64,000 nucleotides of DNA, from positions 7,516 through 71,515 of the forward strand of contig PYSS01000028.1 of NCBI GenBank assembly GCA_003049465.1, given 5' to 3'. The translations under genes were made by a program, and so were the position numbers. This DNA is from Magnaporthiopsis rhizophila. Lineage: Eukaryota > Ascomycota > Sordariomycetes > Magnaporthales > Magnaporthaceae. Below, one piece after another: positions 34,319 to 45,909 of this stretch. Numbering within the stretch: the first letter of the stretch is position 1; every line of letters begins with the position of its first letter. The notes below the pieces were generated by a model. The model had not been told where the DNA came from and did not search any database. It saw only the letters and a list, made by a program, of their open reading frames with translations.

Positions 34319-36308
34319 TTTTCTGGACGAGGAGCTGCTCCCAAGCTGCTGGCGTCTATATCCAAAGTGCACAGGAACCCGAGTCTGGCCGAGAGAAGCA
34401 AAGTTGCGGCGTTGATTTGGTGGGGTAGCGGCCGAGACGACACTGACGGCGGGCGGTGGGGTACACCAGGGCGAAGCTGCTGCCAGGTATATGTTTGTTC
34501 AGAAGACAGCAACTGGGTGTTGGACGAGCCGTTCAAAAGCGAAGGGGACTGACGGGGCAGAAAAGTGGTAGGCGATACGGCAAGGCAAAAAAGTGGTCCA
34601 ACGAAAGCTTTTTCTAATAGGACCGGGCACTGCTGAGGCAATTACTACCGGGCGGCATTTACGTTAAGCCCTCCTCTCTGGGGCGCCGCCAGCCAACTGG
34701 AGCTTGCAGCGGTGAAAAAAAAAGGTGACAGCAGAAGGGAAACACGAGTTGTGCGAGACAGTCCGTGGATGGCGGCCGACGGCCCACCCCCTGGCAACTT
34801 TGGAGGAGGGGTCCAGGGGTCCAATGACTTTCAACAGGAACCCGACAGAAGAGAAATGGATAACAATCCATCTCGATTCGACATGGGACGGCACACGCAC
34901 GATGCAGGCGGCCGGGGATGGTGGCGCAGGACGGGAAGACAAGCAGACATGGAGAAAGGAAAAATCAGCGCATGTCTGCTTGTCAATCGTCTGATGCTTC
35001 TTGGAGTAGCCCTTTGGGTCAGACCGTGTTTGCTAGACGGCGTGTCCCATTGCAGCGTGTTTTCCCAATGGGGTGTGACCAGGCAAACTTCACCTCCGGT
35101 CCATCGTCTTCCTCCAGTCCGGGCAAAGGGGGCCACGAGGCAGAACATGCCGAGAACCGTCCAGCCGTTGACCCAGACAGATATAGGCCGGGCCGGGCCA
35201 GCCCGATGCGAAGGGGACAGCACATAGGCGTGTACCTAGGTATGTGCTGCTACCCGTCGTCGGGGCGTACTCGTAAAATATCAAGTAAAACGATGTATCC
35301 ATTATGAACTGCCCAGCGGTTGAGCAGTCGGCGGGGCTCTATTTGAAGCCCCGTGGACGACGGCCGAAACCGGGAGGAATAGAGCGGCTGCTTCCGCCGC
35401 CAGAGATCTGGTCGATGCAGACGGGGGAAGGAGTGACATTCGATTTAGGGGATGGATTTGGAATGGTGCGGGAATTCTGGCCCTGCAAGATGGGCCGGGA
35501 GCAGCCACAATAGGGCGATTTGTGATGAGTCGGGCAAAGACGGCGATGGAACTTCTGATGCTTTGTACCTAAACTGCAGCTCAGGCTGCCGTGGCGCAGG
35601 GAAACCACGCTGCATGCTCCAGTCCACCATTGAGCCTGGCCCAATCCGACGCGGGGACTTCTTGAGACGACCACGGCCATCGTTGGTTCGCTGCTGGTCA
35701 ACGGCTGTCGTCACAACGAGCAGGGGGTGGATCGACCGAGGTGTTATTGTGCTTGTCTTGGGTGTTGGCGGTGACTCTGTCGAAGGTCGGCCTGAGAGGA
35801 AACAGAACACCAAGCGAACGAGTGGAAGGAGACAACAGAGTGGAAAGCGGCGTTGACGGTCTATTGAGATATTCCCTCAGAAAAACAAAAACGCGCTTCT
35901 GTCGTGCCCTTCGGCGCATTTTAGCCTGCACACACACACGCGCGCATTCCTCCCTTATCAACCTCCAAACGATGGCCTGACTGCGAGTTCGGAGGTGGGA
36001 TGGATTTGGATGTGGGCGGGAACTGAGACCGACCGCCTTCACCGCTTACCAAATGCCTGCCTCCTTGCCTTGGCGCTGCTTTGGCTTGGCCTTCAGTGCA
36101 GCTCAACTGTGGCGCTCGTCTGCCTGCCGCCAACTCCCCACACCAAACGCGCTCCACCAGAACCCCAGCAAGTCCCGCACCCCGCAATAAAGACTTGGCT
36201 TGGTGAAGCCTTGTCTTGCCTTGCCTTGCCTGGCAGGCGACGCCAATCAATGGTATATCAATCCACCACCCCGATCCGCAGTGCGCCGCGCACAACACAA
36301 CAGCTGTC
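34319..36308. promoter_or_regulatory. Divergent spacer, alanine aminotransferase / bL33m
   Basis: About 2 kb between two head-to-head genes. The first 180 bp next to the aminotransferase are an open in-frame extension, bounded upstream by a TGA at about 34500. The remainder has no recognised coding region; frames up to 171 codons are unremarkable. A TACCTAGGTA core lies at about 35233-35242. A CTTGCCTTGCCTTGCC simple-sequence patch lies at about 36212-36230, near the bL33m start. Confidence 0.55.
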
Positions 36309-36777
36309 ATGGCTAAGAAGGGTACGTACGCCCCAGGAGGAGTAGGAAGAGCAGCAGCAGCAGCAGCAGCAGGAGAGAGAGAAAGCCTCGTTGCTGTCAA
36401 TTGAGCTGACCGCAAACCACACACCCACCCCCTCATGCAGCAAAGTCTCGCATCATCGCGGTGCGCCTGGTCTCCATGGCCATGACCGGCTTCTTCTACA
36501 CAATGGCCAGGCCCCGGACGGCGACGCCCATGAGCATGCTCAAATACGACCCCGTCGGTACGTGGACGTCCCCCGGCCGACCTTCTTTCCTTCCCCTTGC
36601 TCTCCTCCTCACCCCAACGATGCAACCAACCCGGCCCCCCAAAAGGCAACTGGCAGCGGCGGCGACGACGGCGGCGGTGGGGGTTGTGAAGGCATACACA
36701 ATGTGCTGACCCTTGTGCTCGCCAAAACAGTCAGGAGAAAGGTCCTCTTCCTCGAGCAAAAGCGAAAGGGCAAATAA
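36309..36777 (+). CDS. mrpl39: Mitochondrial large ribosomal subunit protein bL33m (Mrpl39)
   Basis: Small structural protein of the mitochondrial 54S subunit, homologous to bacterial L33. Exons 36309-36321 (13 nt), 36441-36557 (117 nt) and 36731-36777 (47 nt) give 58 residues. The joined product begins [20 protein letters not shown], continues [20 protein letters not shown], and ends [18 protein letters not shown], matching fungal L33m throughout. Phases (1, 2 and so on) agree at both junctions, with GTACGT donors at both introns and CAG acceptors. The intron before exon 2 carries a CAG-repeat-like GCAGCAGCAG stretch. The gene is too short and too split to show as a normal ORF. The basic N-terminus probably serves as the import signal. 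It converges with the coiled-coil gene. Confidence 0.95.
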
Positions 36778-37355
36778 ATACGTACACCACAAAATGTGAC
36801 AACGCAGCACCATCTACGAGTCGCCGAACCGCTTATTCTCCTCCTCCTAGTGACTCCCCGTAACGGGACTTTGCCGAGGTCACGAAAATACGATACCGTA
36901 ATTTTATGGGCGCATCATGCCAATGTGCCCCTCTGCGTCTCCTCATAGGGAACCCGCCCATCGTCCAGTGCTGCCGGAAGCGCCGTCATGGGCGTGGGCC
37001 GGCGTGGATGCGCAACCCGCGCTTTGATGCTGCGGGATGGGCGATTTATGGATCATCACCGTCATCATGTACATCAGGAATGTCTATCGTTAGAGTGTAC
37101 AACAGATCTCTGAAGCTCCAAAACAAATTTCCGCGCTCCTCCGCATAGCTTCCCGACGACAGCTGCCAAAGCAAATTAGAGCAAGTACCTATGTTTGAGC
37201 AATCCTGCCATTTCTTGGATATGGCTTCAACTATAGCGAGGAACGTTGCATGATATGAGACGACTGGGGCTTCGTTGGCTGCCGCGGCTAACTTTGCCGC
37301 CGGGTGACTACCCTCAACGGGTTCGGCGCAAAGCGGCCATGCACCAGACTTCCTA
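36778..37355. other. Shared 3' region of convergent bL33m and coiled-coil genes
   Basis: A 578-bp spacer with no open frame above about 80 codons and nothing recognised. It contains both 3' UTRs. Confidence 0.6.
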
Positions 37356-40300
37356 TCAACACGGCTGATTGATCGTCCGTTTCTGCCGTGTCACGCGCTC
37401 CAAAGAGAGCACAACAGGAGGCTCTGCCTCCAGGGTCTGCGACAGAGCCCGCTTTCTGAGAATGGGTTTTGGCTGTGAGGTCTGTCGCCGCCTGGCCTGC
37501 TCGACGGAAACAGGTGGCGGCACGCTTGTCGGTGTCTCCTCCACCAGAGGATTTCTCAGCTTGACCTGCCTGGCATGCTCGACGGGGGCAGGTGGCGAAT
37601 CGCTTGTCTGCGTCTCCTCCGCCAGAGGGCTTCTCAGCTTGACCTGCCTGCTTCCAGCATCTCTGATGATTTCGCCGAGCTCTGACCTCTCATGCTCCTC
37701 TGTTTTGCTCTTTTCGGCGTCCGTCTGCTCCTTCAGATACTCGTATATCGCCAGGAACACGCTGGTCGTGTCCTTGGCTGCTTCCAGCTTCTCATCGCCC
37801 CCAAGATCGAGCTTGAAATCCGGCGTGTCTTGAAGCTTGCGATAGATGCGTTTCGCCTTCCGGCTGCGCAGAACCCACTGCTTCAAGCTTCCCGTGAGGG
37901 CGGATGCCCACTGCTGCCATTCGGAGAGCACTTGCAAGTCCGCCGACTCGCCTCCTGAACACGGCGACTTGGCTTCCGGGTCCTTTCGCTGAGTAAACTC
38001 GAGGATTTTTGCCTCCAGCGAAGCGATGGTGTGAGATGCACGTTGGTGCTTGTCCTTGAGTGTCGACACTTCCAAGCCCAGCTCTCGAGCGAGATCTCGG
38101 GCAAGTTCCAGTTCTTCGGTTTTCTCCCCTTCTTTTTGACGAAAGCCCTCGAGCTGCAGTCGTAAAGCCGCTAGGTCACGCTCCCGTGATGCCAGTGTTG
38201 CTCGTGTTTCTCCCAGCTGCATGTCGGCTTGAGATTGCAAGTCAGATATCCGAGCATTGGCGACAGCGGCAACAGCCGCCTCTTTCTCAGACACGTCCTC
38301 GGCCAGGCGACGCTTCTCGTCGGCCTCAGAAAGCTGTCTCTCGAGCGCCGAGCGCGTTTCAACAAGCTCTGTTCTTGCCTCCTCGGTAGCGCTGACTGCC
38401 CTTCTCACGTCCTCTTCGAGCGCTTGAACCTTCTGGCGCTGTCTCGATGCTGCGTTTTCTTGGGCTTGGAGATGTTCCCTGGTCGCATCAGCTGCCTTCT
38501 CTTCGCGAGTCTTGACTTCGCGTTTAAGTTGAGCTATTGCTTTGGTCTTTTCCACAACCTCAGCTCGCAGACTCTCCACTTCTCTCTCTGCCGCGCGCAG
38601 GAGAGTCACCTCCTCGGACAGCGCAGATATTTCTGCCTTTTGTCGTTCGGATTGTTCCTGTAGCGGAAGCAGCCGAGCCACTTCATGAGATAACGCCGCG
38701 ATCTCTGCCTCGGACTGTTGTTGTAGCCAGCGTAGCCGAGTCAACTCATCGGAAAGCTCCGCGAGGGTTCCCTCGTTATCATTGATTTCTGTGGCCATTC
38801 GGCTCATCTCTCTGAACAAACTCTCGCATTCGTCGTGTCTCTCCTCGGCGGCGGTAGCAAGTGCTGCATTAGCACGCTTCACCTCCGTGAGCTCCATGGC
38901 GAGCACATCTCTCTCGACGAGATGCTGATGGAACTCTTCGAGCTGTGCCTGGATGCTGCTAGCAAAGTTTGCGTTGGTTTTTTGGGCTGTCGTGCGAGCT
39001 CGGGATGCGCTATCCAGCTCCGCCAAGACGCTGCTCCCAGTGTTAGTGCCTTGACGACGACCAAGGAATGCGGACCGATTGGGGAGATCGCCAGGCGTAT
39101 CTACCTCGAGAATGACTTGCTCGCCAGCTGCACCAGAGCGGACAAGACGTCTGCCTGAGGGGCGCCAAACGCGGATTTGCTGTTCATATCTTGCAGTATA
39201 CTCTCAAGTCTATTGGGCTTGTCAGATTTTGGACTGGAGAGTGAGTGTGATGGGATCTCCAGGACAATAAGATACCTGGAAATGTCTTTGCCGTTGTGCT
39301 GCTGCATTTCCTCGACGAGGCCGGCCTTGTCTTCCTTCAACTTGCCCATCAAGTTGGCTACTTGAGCGGTGAACTCCCGTTGCATTGAGTTCGCGAGCTC
39401 TTCAACTCGCTCAGACTCATGTCTCCGCTCTCGCTCGCGTTCAAGATCCGCGTCCCTTTCTTGAACCTTCTCTCTCAGCTGCTTGATAGTGAGATCCTCT
39501 GGTCGCAGCCACAGTCAGCAGCTAACAGAGCACGGTTCTGGGACGTGGCGCAAAGACTGAAAGACTTACTCTCAAGGATTTCGATCTTGGCCTGGTCGCT
39601 GACAGATTTTACCGTATTCATAAGTCGCGTCTGCACTTCGTCAACCTTCTTGCGCACCTCTTCAGTCATTCCCTCGGCTTTCCGGGCATGTTTGTGCATG
39701 TCTTCCACCGCTGCCTGATAGCGGTCCCGCGCAAGCACAAAAAGACTTTGCTGTTCCTGGACCGCCGCTTGCACGTAGTCTCGATAATGACGAATACCCT
39801 TGCGAAGTTTGTTGTTTTCGGATTCGAGCCTCTCGACATTCTTCTCCTGCGCGGAACTCTTGGATTCCAAATCGTTGATGTGCGACTTGAGTTTTTGTTT
39901 CTTTTGCTCCAGCGTATGGCAGCGGTGGCGGTATGTCCTGAAACCATCCTTGTAGTGCTTGTACCTTTCGCTTATTTGCCGTTGTTGGTCCTCCGTGGAC
40001 GAGATGATAGACCGGCCTGCCGGGCTGCCTACGCGACCTGGCGATGGTACTGGACTGGTATGTGGGGTCGGGGTTTGTGCGAGCGATTGACGAGCTGAAT
40101 GTTCCCGGCTGTGGTGCCGGATCGAAGCGTTGAGCCTATTCATATCGAGGTCTGGGCCGGTTGAAGGTTGGTTGTGGGACTCATCAGGGCTCTGACCGGC
40201 GCCGCTGGGCTTCTCGGTGGACGGCGGCTGGGTATGGTTGCGGGGCTGCTGGCCCCGGGACGGAGCATCGGAGACGATATCTCCGGGGCCATGAGGACTT

Positions 40301-40770
40301 GCACTCGATGTTGCATCAGGGCATGTCGGTACATTGGAAGTTCTCGGATGCAGTGGAGGTGTCTTCGTCGTAATAGGCACTGGAGGCACCATTGGTTTGG
40401 AGGCCAGACTCTGGTCGTCCTTCGGGCTGTGTTTGCTGGCGCCGGGCGCGAAGGGGCGTTGAGGTATGGGGATATGGAATGTAGGCTCAAACGGAGCAGA
40501 AACTCTCGGGCCAGTCCCCGGGTAGATGCCTTGAGGACGCTTCGCCATCTCGGCGTTGTAGTCCACAGTAGTCCTCGAGGTAGGAGGTGGTGCCTGAACC
40601 CGACGTGGTAGCTGCACTGGGAAGGGTACGTTTGCCTCGAACTGGATGAAGCCCTCGGCGATCTCTTTCCGGCACTCCTCAAAACGACGAGACCGCTTCG
40701 GATGCGCCGGCTCAGCCTGGGGGCCCCCGGTGCCGGCGGGAGCCCCGCCGTCGTCGACAGGGTCCGGCAT
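37356..40770 (-). CDS. Large coiled-coil protein of unknown function
   Basis: I do not recognise an orthologue. Exons 40770-39570, 39498-39276, 39209-39105 and 39030-37356 give 1067 residues with consistent phases; introns are 71, 66 and 74 nt, and intron 3 has a CTAAC branch point. Residues 1-250 are Pro/Ser/Thr-rich and disordered, after a short conserved-looking start (SRRFEECRKEIAEGFIQFEA). From about 258 to 850 the sequence is nearly continuous coiled coil, rich in Glu/Arg/Gln/Ala heptads with no transmembrane segment, motor or kinase motif. A short folded-looking block near 860-920 (LSEWQQWASALTGSLKQWVL) follows. The C-terminal tail has a tandem 26-residue repeat at about 971-1022 and a basic end. 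Structural roles (spindle pole, chromosome axis, cortex or trafficking tether) all fit; none is supported specifically. Confidence 0.85.
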
Positions 40771-43163
40771 GGCGCGTCAAGTGCGACACGGGGTGAGCTG
40801 AAGCTGGTTGCGATAGCTACAGCTAGGCCCGAGAGTGGACCACCGTTGGCGTAGGCGTAGAATGAATGCAGATGAGTTCTTTTTCAAACTGCACTGAAAT
40901 CCACCCTGACTGGGAACAGTGGCAGCCTGGACACAGCAGCAGATGACACACATTATGATGGCGGCGACGGTTGTCGTCCCTTCCCGGAAGGGCATCCATT
41001 GATATGATACGGAAGGAGCTCACTGTCCCCGTCCTGCCTGGGCGATCCTCGCAACCGGCGGCAGCTAGAAGAGGAAGGCGGGGTCGACGCATTCTTGGCT
41101 TGACCCAGCTCGACTCCTTCCATCTCTGAATTGCTTCACTCCATATTGATACCCGGTGCCTGCCCCAAGCTTGACGTGAGCGAGGGTCACAGACAGGCAT
41201 TCAGGGATAGCGTGCGCCTTGGCTCTTACGTCGTAGTGTGCCACTCACGACCCGGCCTGCAAATGACGGGAGTTAAGCGGGAGATAGGCGCCCAACGCTG
41301 TTGTCATCACCGATCAATGCTCCGAGCAGGGAGGAATTCAGAATAGATTGGTCCGCCTTGTCTCCGCGGATGCTGGAGATCCTGCACTCTCCGGGACATT
41401 TTTAGGAAATTAGCCTGGGAATGGGTATCTGTGATTATTGTCTATTGTGTTTAGGATCCCCTAGCCGATGGACATGCCAGTTACCCATAAATGGCCGCTT
41501 TTACTAAAGATAGAAGACTTTGCTTCCCGTCTCTGGGGTGGTCAAAACGATCAACTGGGAGGGTATCTACTCCATCATAGCGTAAGGAAATTTGCACAAG
41601 AGCGAGGGGATGGCTGTTTTGCAGCGGAAGGCGAGCAGCTGTCCAACCATCGATTGGTCACACATCGAGACATGACGTCTTGGCTCATCCGGAAGAGACT
41701 CGACCCGACGACGTTGGTGTTGCTGAAAATACCCCCCTGGCCGCCCATGGGGGCCTAAAGGCCCTGACATGAATGCAGCAACGTCGGTAAGCGGCCACCC
41801 GAGTTGGCCTGGTGGATTGTTCCTGGCCATCCGCAAACTCAAAGCCTAACGCCTAAAATAGACGCCTCCTAGGGGAGCGTCACCCGACGGCGTGAAATCA
41901 AGTGGCTTGACCAGGGCGGCACTGGCGCCGCAAATGCATGATCAGGCACGGTTCTTGTCATATGTAAATACACGTAGACAGACTAAGCCTAAACCGGACG
42001 GCCTGAAACCAACATCCGGGACTAACACAGCTGTTGCATGTTGCATAGCGGGCCGGAAGGCGATTCTACAGATGCACATTTGAGCCCGTCTGTCTGGTGG
42101 CTGATGGGAGGCTGTTTGGTGAAGCGCCGACAAACATCACTGGATCCCGTCGCGCCCGTTCCCATGACTGGCCGAGGAGTTCGTTCGTCCGGTCTTGACA
42201 ATGTGCGGTGAAAGCGAGGGCTTGCAATCTCTGCCGTGGCCACATCCGATCCTACTCGGGGGACGCTGCTTATCCTACCACCAAAGAGGTTCGATATTGA
42301 CAATGCGTCTTCATCACTGAGGAGTATATGCATTCCGCCGCCCGTGACGTGAGTGATGTGACGTGACGAGATGAGAGATTTTTTAATCCATCACTTCGTT
42401 CTGTGGGGAACCCACGGCAATGTGTCGGTTGCCCAGAGATGCTCTCCTGCGGACCTGGCACCGTGGCTGCGGTAAGCTGGTCGCTCCCAGTGGTCGTCCG
42501 CGGGTCGAGGTGCGTCGAGTTGTGATGGATGCCGCCCACGACCTCTGGCTCCTGGCCGCCGATTGGCCGCCCCACCCACGCCCGTCAACCACATATATGC
42601 AGTCACATCCCCAATCCGCCCCTGCGCGCCAGGGGTAAGCTCGGCGCTTGCATCGCCCCCAAAGACCAATGAGAGCCTGGCGGCAAATGTGTCAACCTTT
42701 GTCGTTTCACTACTGGCAAGGCAACGCCCAATTGCGGCGCAGCAATCCGCGGGGAGCAATAGGACGTGGACCCTGTAATAGTTCTCTTCTCGAGTTGCCG
42801 GCTGGGCTTCGCCTATGTGTGCCGTGATAGAGTGTGGGTGCGCCTAGGCCCCGACTGCTCCTGCTCGATATAAGTGAGGGCGGACTTTGTATTGTGCGGA
42901 GTATGTAAATAAGCGGTGCCTCGGCGCTTCATATTGTCTCCTCCTGCGGCTGCTGCCCTCTTTTTTCTTCTTCTTCTCTTCCTTGTATGCCTCTTGATCA
43001 GGAGCAGCTTGTTGTGCCTTTGTGCCACTTGACCGCTTGAAGCGGCTGCGCTGATACCTATCTCAAGTCGCTGCCTCGAGTCTCACCACATCAAGGGCAT
43101 AACAATCACTAGTCTCGCCCCAACGGCGCTATCAACGACTCTCGACCACACTCACCGCCCACC
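40771..43163. promoter_or_regulatory. Divergent spacer, coiled-coil / small membrane protein genes
   Basis: About 2.4 kb between two head-to-head genes. I found no recognisable coding sequence; frames up to 125 codons on both strands are unremarkable. The last 250 bp before the membrane-protein gene hold a TATA-like ATATAAG (about 42868) and a TTTTTTCTTCTTCTTCTC pyrimidine tract (about 42961), as expected of a fungal promoter and leader. Confidence 0.55.
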
Positions 43164-43708
43164 ATGTCGGCTACTTCTACCAACGCATTCCCTCTCGCGA
43201 CCGAGGCTTCGGTGCCCGATGACACACTCAAAGGCGATGCCGCTGGAGCCTCTGGCAGCGCCAAGGGAGCCTTGGAGATCTCCCAGGGCGGCATGATCGC
43301 CATTATCGTCATCGTCTCTGTCGTTGCAGTTTTAGGCAGTAAGAGATCCCAGCCCTTGGATGCTTAGCTGTCAGGCCCTTGACGGGTATGGGCAGGCCCG
43401 TATGGAACTTGAGGTTGACTTGAGTGGCAGTTGCATCGTCGGTGCTCTTTTACCTAGCGAAGAAGAGAGAATGGAAGGTCCGCGAAACCATTCGAAAGTC
43501 GGCCAAGAGGGTGGTGACGGCCTTAACCCCACGGCGCTCCGAGTTCCCAAAGTCCGCCAGGGAATCACGGTCAGGTCGTGTCAGGCTCGATGACGTACCA
43601 CCGACACCACGCCTGAGGCCCGAGGACCTCGAGAAGGGTCTCGCGCCGCCGGCCCCGAGGCTGAACTCCCCGCCGAGGGGGAAGCGCGGCAACTTTAGCA
43701 GGAAGTGA
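43164..43708 (+). CDS. Small single-pass membrane protein of unknown function
   Basis: Not assigned to a named family. Exons 43164-43338 and 43425-43708 give 152 residues. Residues 1-43 are Ser/Ala/Gly-rich, without a cleavable signal peptide. One transmembrane helix spans about residues 44-70 (MIAIIVIVSVVAVLG in exon 1 joined to MAVASSVLFYLAKK in exon 2), so the intron falls inside the helix and is needed to complete it. A juxtamembrane basic helix follows (KKREWKVRETIRKSAKRVV), then a Pro/Arg-rich tail with PTPRLRPEDLEKG. By the positive-inside rule the long C-terminal part should be cytosolic. The ATG has a good context (CCACCATGTC). The splice is supported by helix continuity and phase; confirmation would need a homologue alignment. 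Confidence 0.78.
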
Positions 43709-43897
43709 TTTCCAGACCTGTTCCAGTGGCGGTCTGTTGGTGATGATTGATGACTCTTTTTGATTTTGGGGCTTGCGTCTCCGTCGGGAGGAAGCTTTGG
43801 AGCTTGGCCTCCGCAACAGATCGAAAGACAGGCGGTTGGGCGTGTATTTCTACGTAATATAGCATGGGCCGGCTTGGGTACAGGGTTGGGCGTATTA

Positions 43898-45909
43898 TTA
43901 CAGCTTTCTGAATGTATTCGCACTGGCGCTCCGCCTTGACCCCGAGGGTTTGGGCCGAAGAGCCACTTGTTCTTTCTCCTGTTTCTTCTTCGAGGCCGGC
44001 ATAAACGTGACCGACTTCTCGCCGACCGAGTTCCCACCCCGGTTCTTCTCGACTCGTGTTTTCGGGATGCGGGACCCCAGGGCAGTATCGCTGGCCCTTT
44101 TCCCCTGGTGCGCTGACGATGAAACCCGCATCTGAACGCCGTCGCGGTCTCTGCTGCGAATAGGCTGGCCGCCATCCTCGTCATCGCTTTCTCCTTCGTC
44201 GCTATCGCCCGAGCTGCCGGCCTTTCTCGCGACCTCATCATCGGCCGGTGCGACAACTGTGCTAGGGTTGAGTGCCCTGAATTCCCGACTGTGCTCGTCG
44301 ATGGCGAACTCTTGGTCTTCAAAGAGACCCTTGAAACGCTCGTCTCCCAGTACACCGGCCTCCTCATCGATTTTGTCTCTCTTCTCCTGTTTCTTGAGAA
44401 GCTTGTCGACAAACTTCTGGTTGACCTTGACCTTCTTGCTACCCCTGATTCGGCTGGCCCGCTCCTTCTCGACCTTCTCCTTGACTCTCTTCATACGCTC
44501 CTCCTCGTACATGTACGGATTGGCGATGAGACGGGCCTGGTCGTATAGTTTGGAAGCGACGAAGTAGCCGTGCATATACGGCCTGAGCAGGTTAGTCTTC
44601 CCGATAAGATGAGCCATGCTGAGCGATTTGAGTTCTGGGAGTGTCAGGAACTTGTAGTCGTCGTAGGTCTCGGTGTGGACTTCCTCCGTCATCTCCTCCA
44701 CAAGGTTGTCCAGGAAAGAGCACCAGCGTGGTGAGTTCCCAAGATGCGGGATCAGCCACGCGTGCATCTGCTGCCCCTCGTTCGCTGCGAAGAGCATTCC
44801 CGTTCCTTTGCACCACGCAACGTGGTTGATGTCCACCACTGGCTCGATGGATGTCCAGGGGTCGCCGCTGGATTCATCCCAGATCTTGATGATGCGCTTA
44901 TCGGCAGAGAGAAGCTATGGCAAGTTTGGGGTTAGTTGACGTTGGAAAAGGCTGGGCATGCGCCGCCGTCATGATGGGCATTGCTCCCGGGTGTACGAAC
45001 CTTCTTCTCCTGAGAAGAGGTGGTCATATGAATCAAGTTCTTTATGGGGAATCCATAGCCGTGGTCCTTTTTGAGAAGCGGGACGGGGCGACGCAGGTCG
45101 TAGCGTTGGATCATGCCGGTGCTGGATCCCGTCACAAGATGGAGGCCCGAGGGGCTGAACTCCAGGGCCGTGACCTCGCCATCGTGGCCACCGAGAGTTG
45201 CTATTCGCGACTTTGACCGAGGATCCCAGAACTCGACAGTGCCAATGGATGTTCCAAAGGCTGACAGGTTGTGTGTGTTTTCTGCCAAGGCGACCGTGTT
45301 GACGCTGCCCACGCCTATGCTGCCCTGAAGACCCCGCTCGATGCCATCGTCGGCGCCACAGTCGATCTGGTACGATTTCATGAACCTCCCAAGCTCCAGA
45401 TTCAACCTGAAAACCTCCGCCTTTCCTTCTCCGTCGAGGCCGGTCGCGGGAATCAGGGCCTCCGTCGAGTGGCGGTCGTAGGCAAGGCCCCGACCAAATC
45501 TCGGAAGCCGGACGTGGTAGTGGCAACCTGCCATGGTATGGAGCTCAAGCCGCCGATCGTTTTGCAGGTGTAAGCTCTTGGAGACGTCGGAGCTGAGGAT
45601 AATGAACGTCTGGTTGAGCGAAGTGGTATGCCTGGAGTAGGACATGGATAGACTTGGCAGATGATGCGAATGAATCTGTGGCTTGTAGGTCCCCGTGCTC
45701 ATGGCCCAGTCACCGTCCTCGCTGACCCGGACGCATGTTGATGCCTCCTCGAACTCGAAGTCCTGCAGAAGCTCCACGCGGTTCGCATACTCCGGGTCGC
45801 TCTTCAGCGATCGTTTTTTCTTGCGGCTGAGCCAGTCGGGTAGTGATCGAGATGTCGATGCGCCAGATATTGTGTAGACGGGGACCGTCCCTGAATTTGA
45901 GAGCTTCAT
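43898..45909 (-). CDS. enp2: Nucleolar protein Enp2 / NOL10 family
   Basis: Essential nucleolar WD-repeat protein of the small-subunit processome, needed for early 18S rRNA maturation. Exons 45909-45001 and 44914-43898 give 641 residues. The start MKLSNSGTVPVYTISGASTS followed by RSLPDWLSRKKKRSLKSD matches the family. WD-repeat blocks include GTVEFWDPRSKSRIATLGGH, DGEVTALEFSPSGLHLVTG and, across the splice, KRIIKIWDESSG. The C-terminal part has YKFLTLPELKSLSMAHLIGK, a charged coiled region, and a NUC153 motif DERFKGLFEDQEFAIDE. The tail is Lys/Ser-rich with acidic patches. Donor GTTCGT is slightly unusual; the acceptor follows a CTAAC branch point. A frame open to 46032 upstream has no ATG. 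It converges with the small membrane-protein gene (189-bp gap). Confidence 0.95.

Noticed and set aside
37356..40770. Assignment of the coiled-coil gene as a synaptonemal-complex protein
   Set aside because: The architecture fits but no specific motif supports it; kept as unknown.
43735..43770. TGATGA-rich stretch resembling a C/D-box snoRNA start
   Set aside because: No D box with terminal stem at a suitable distance; it is 3' UTR sequence of the small membrane-protein gene.
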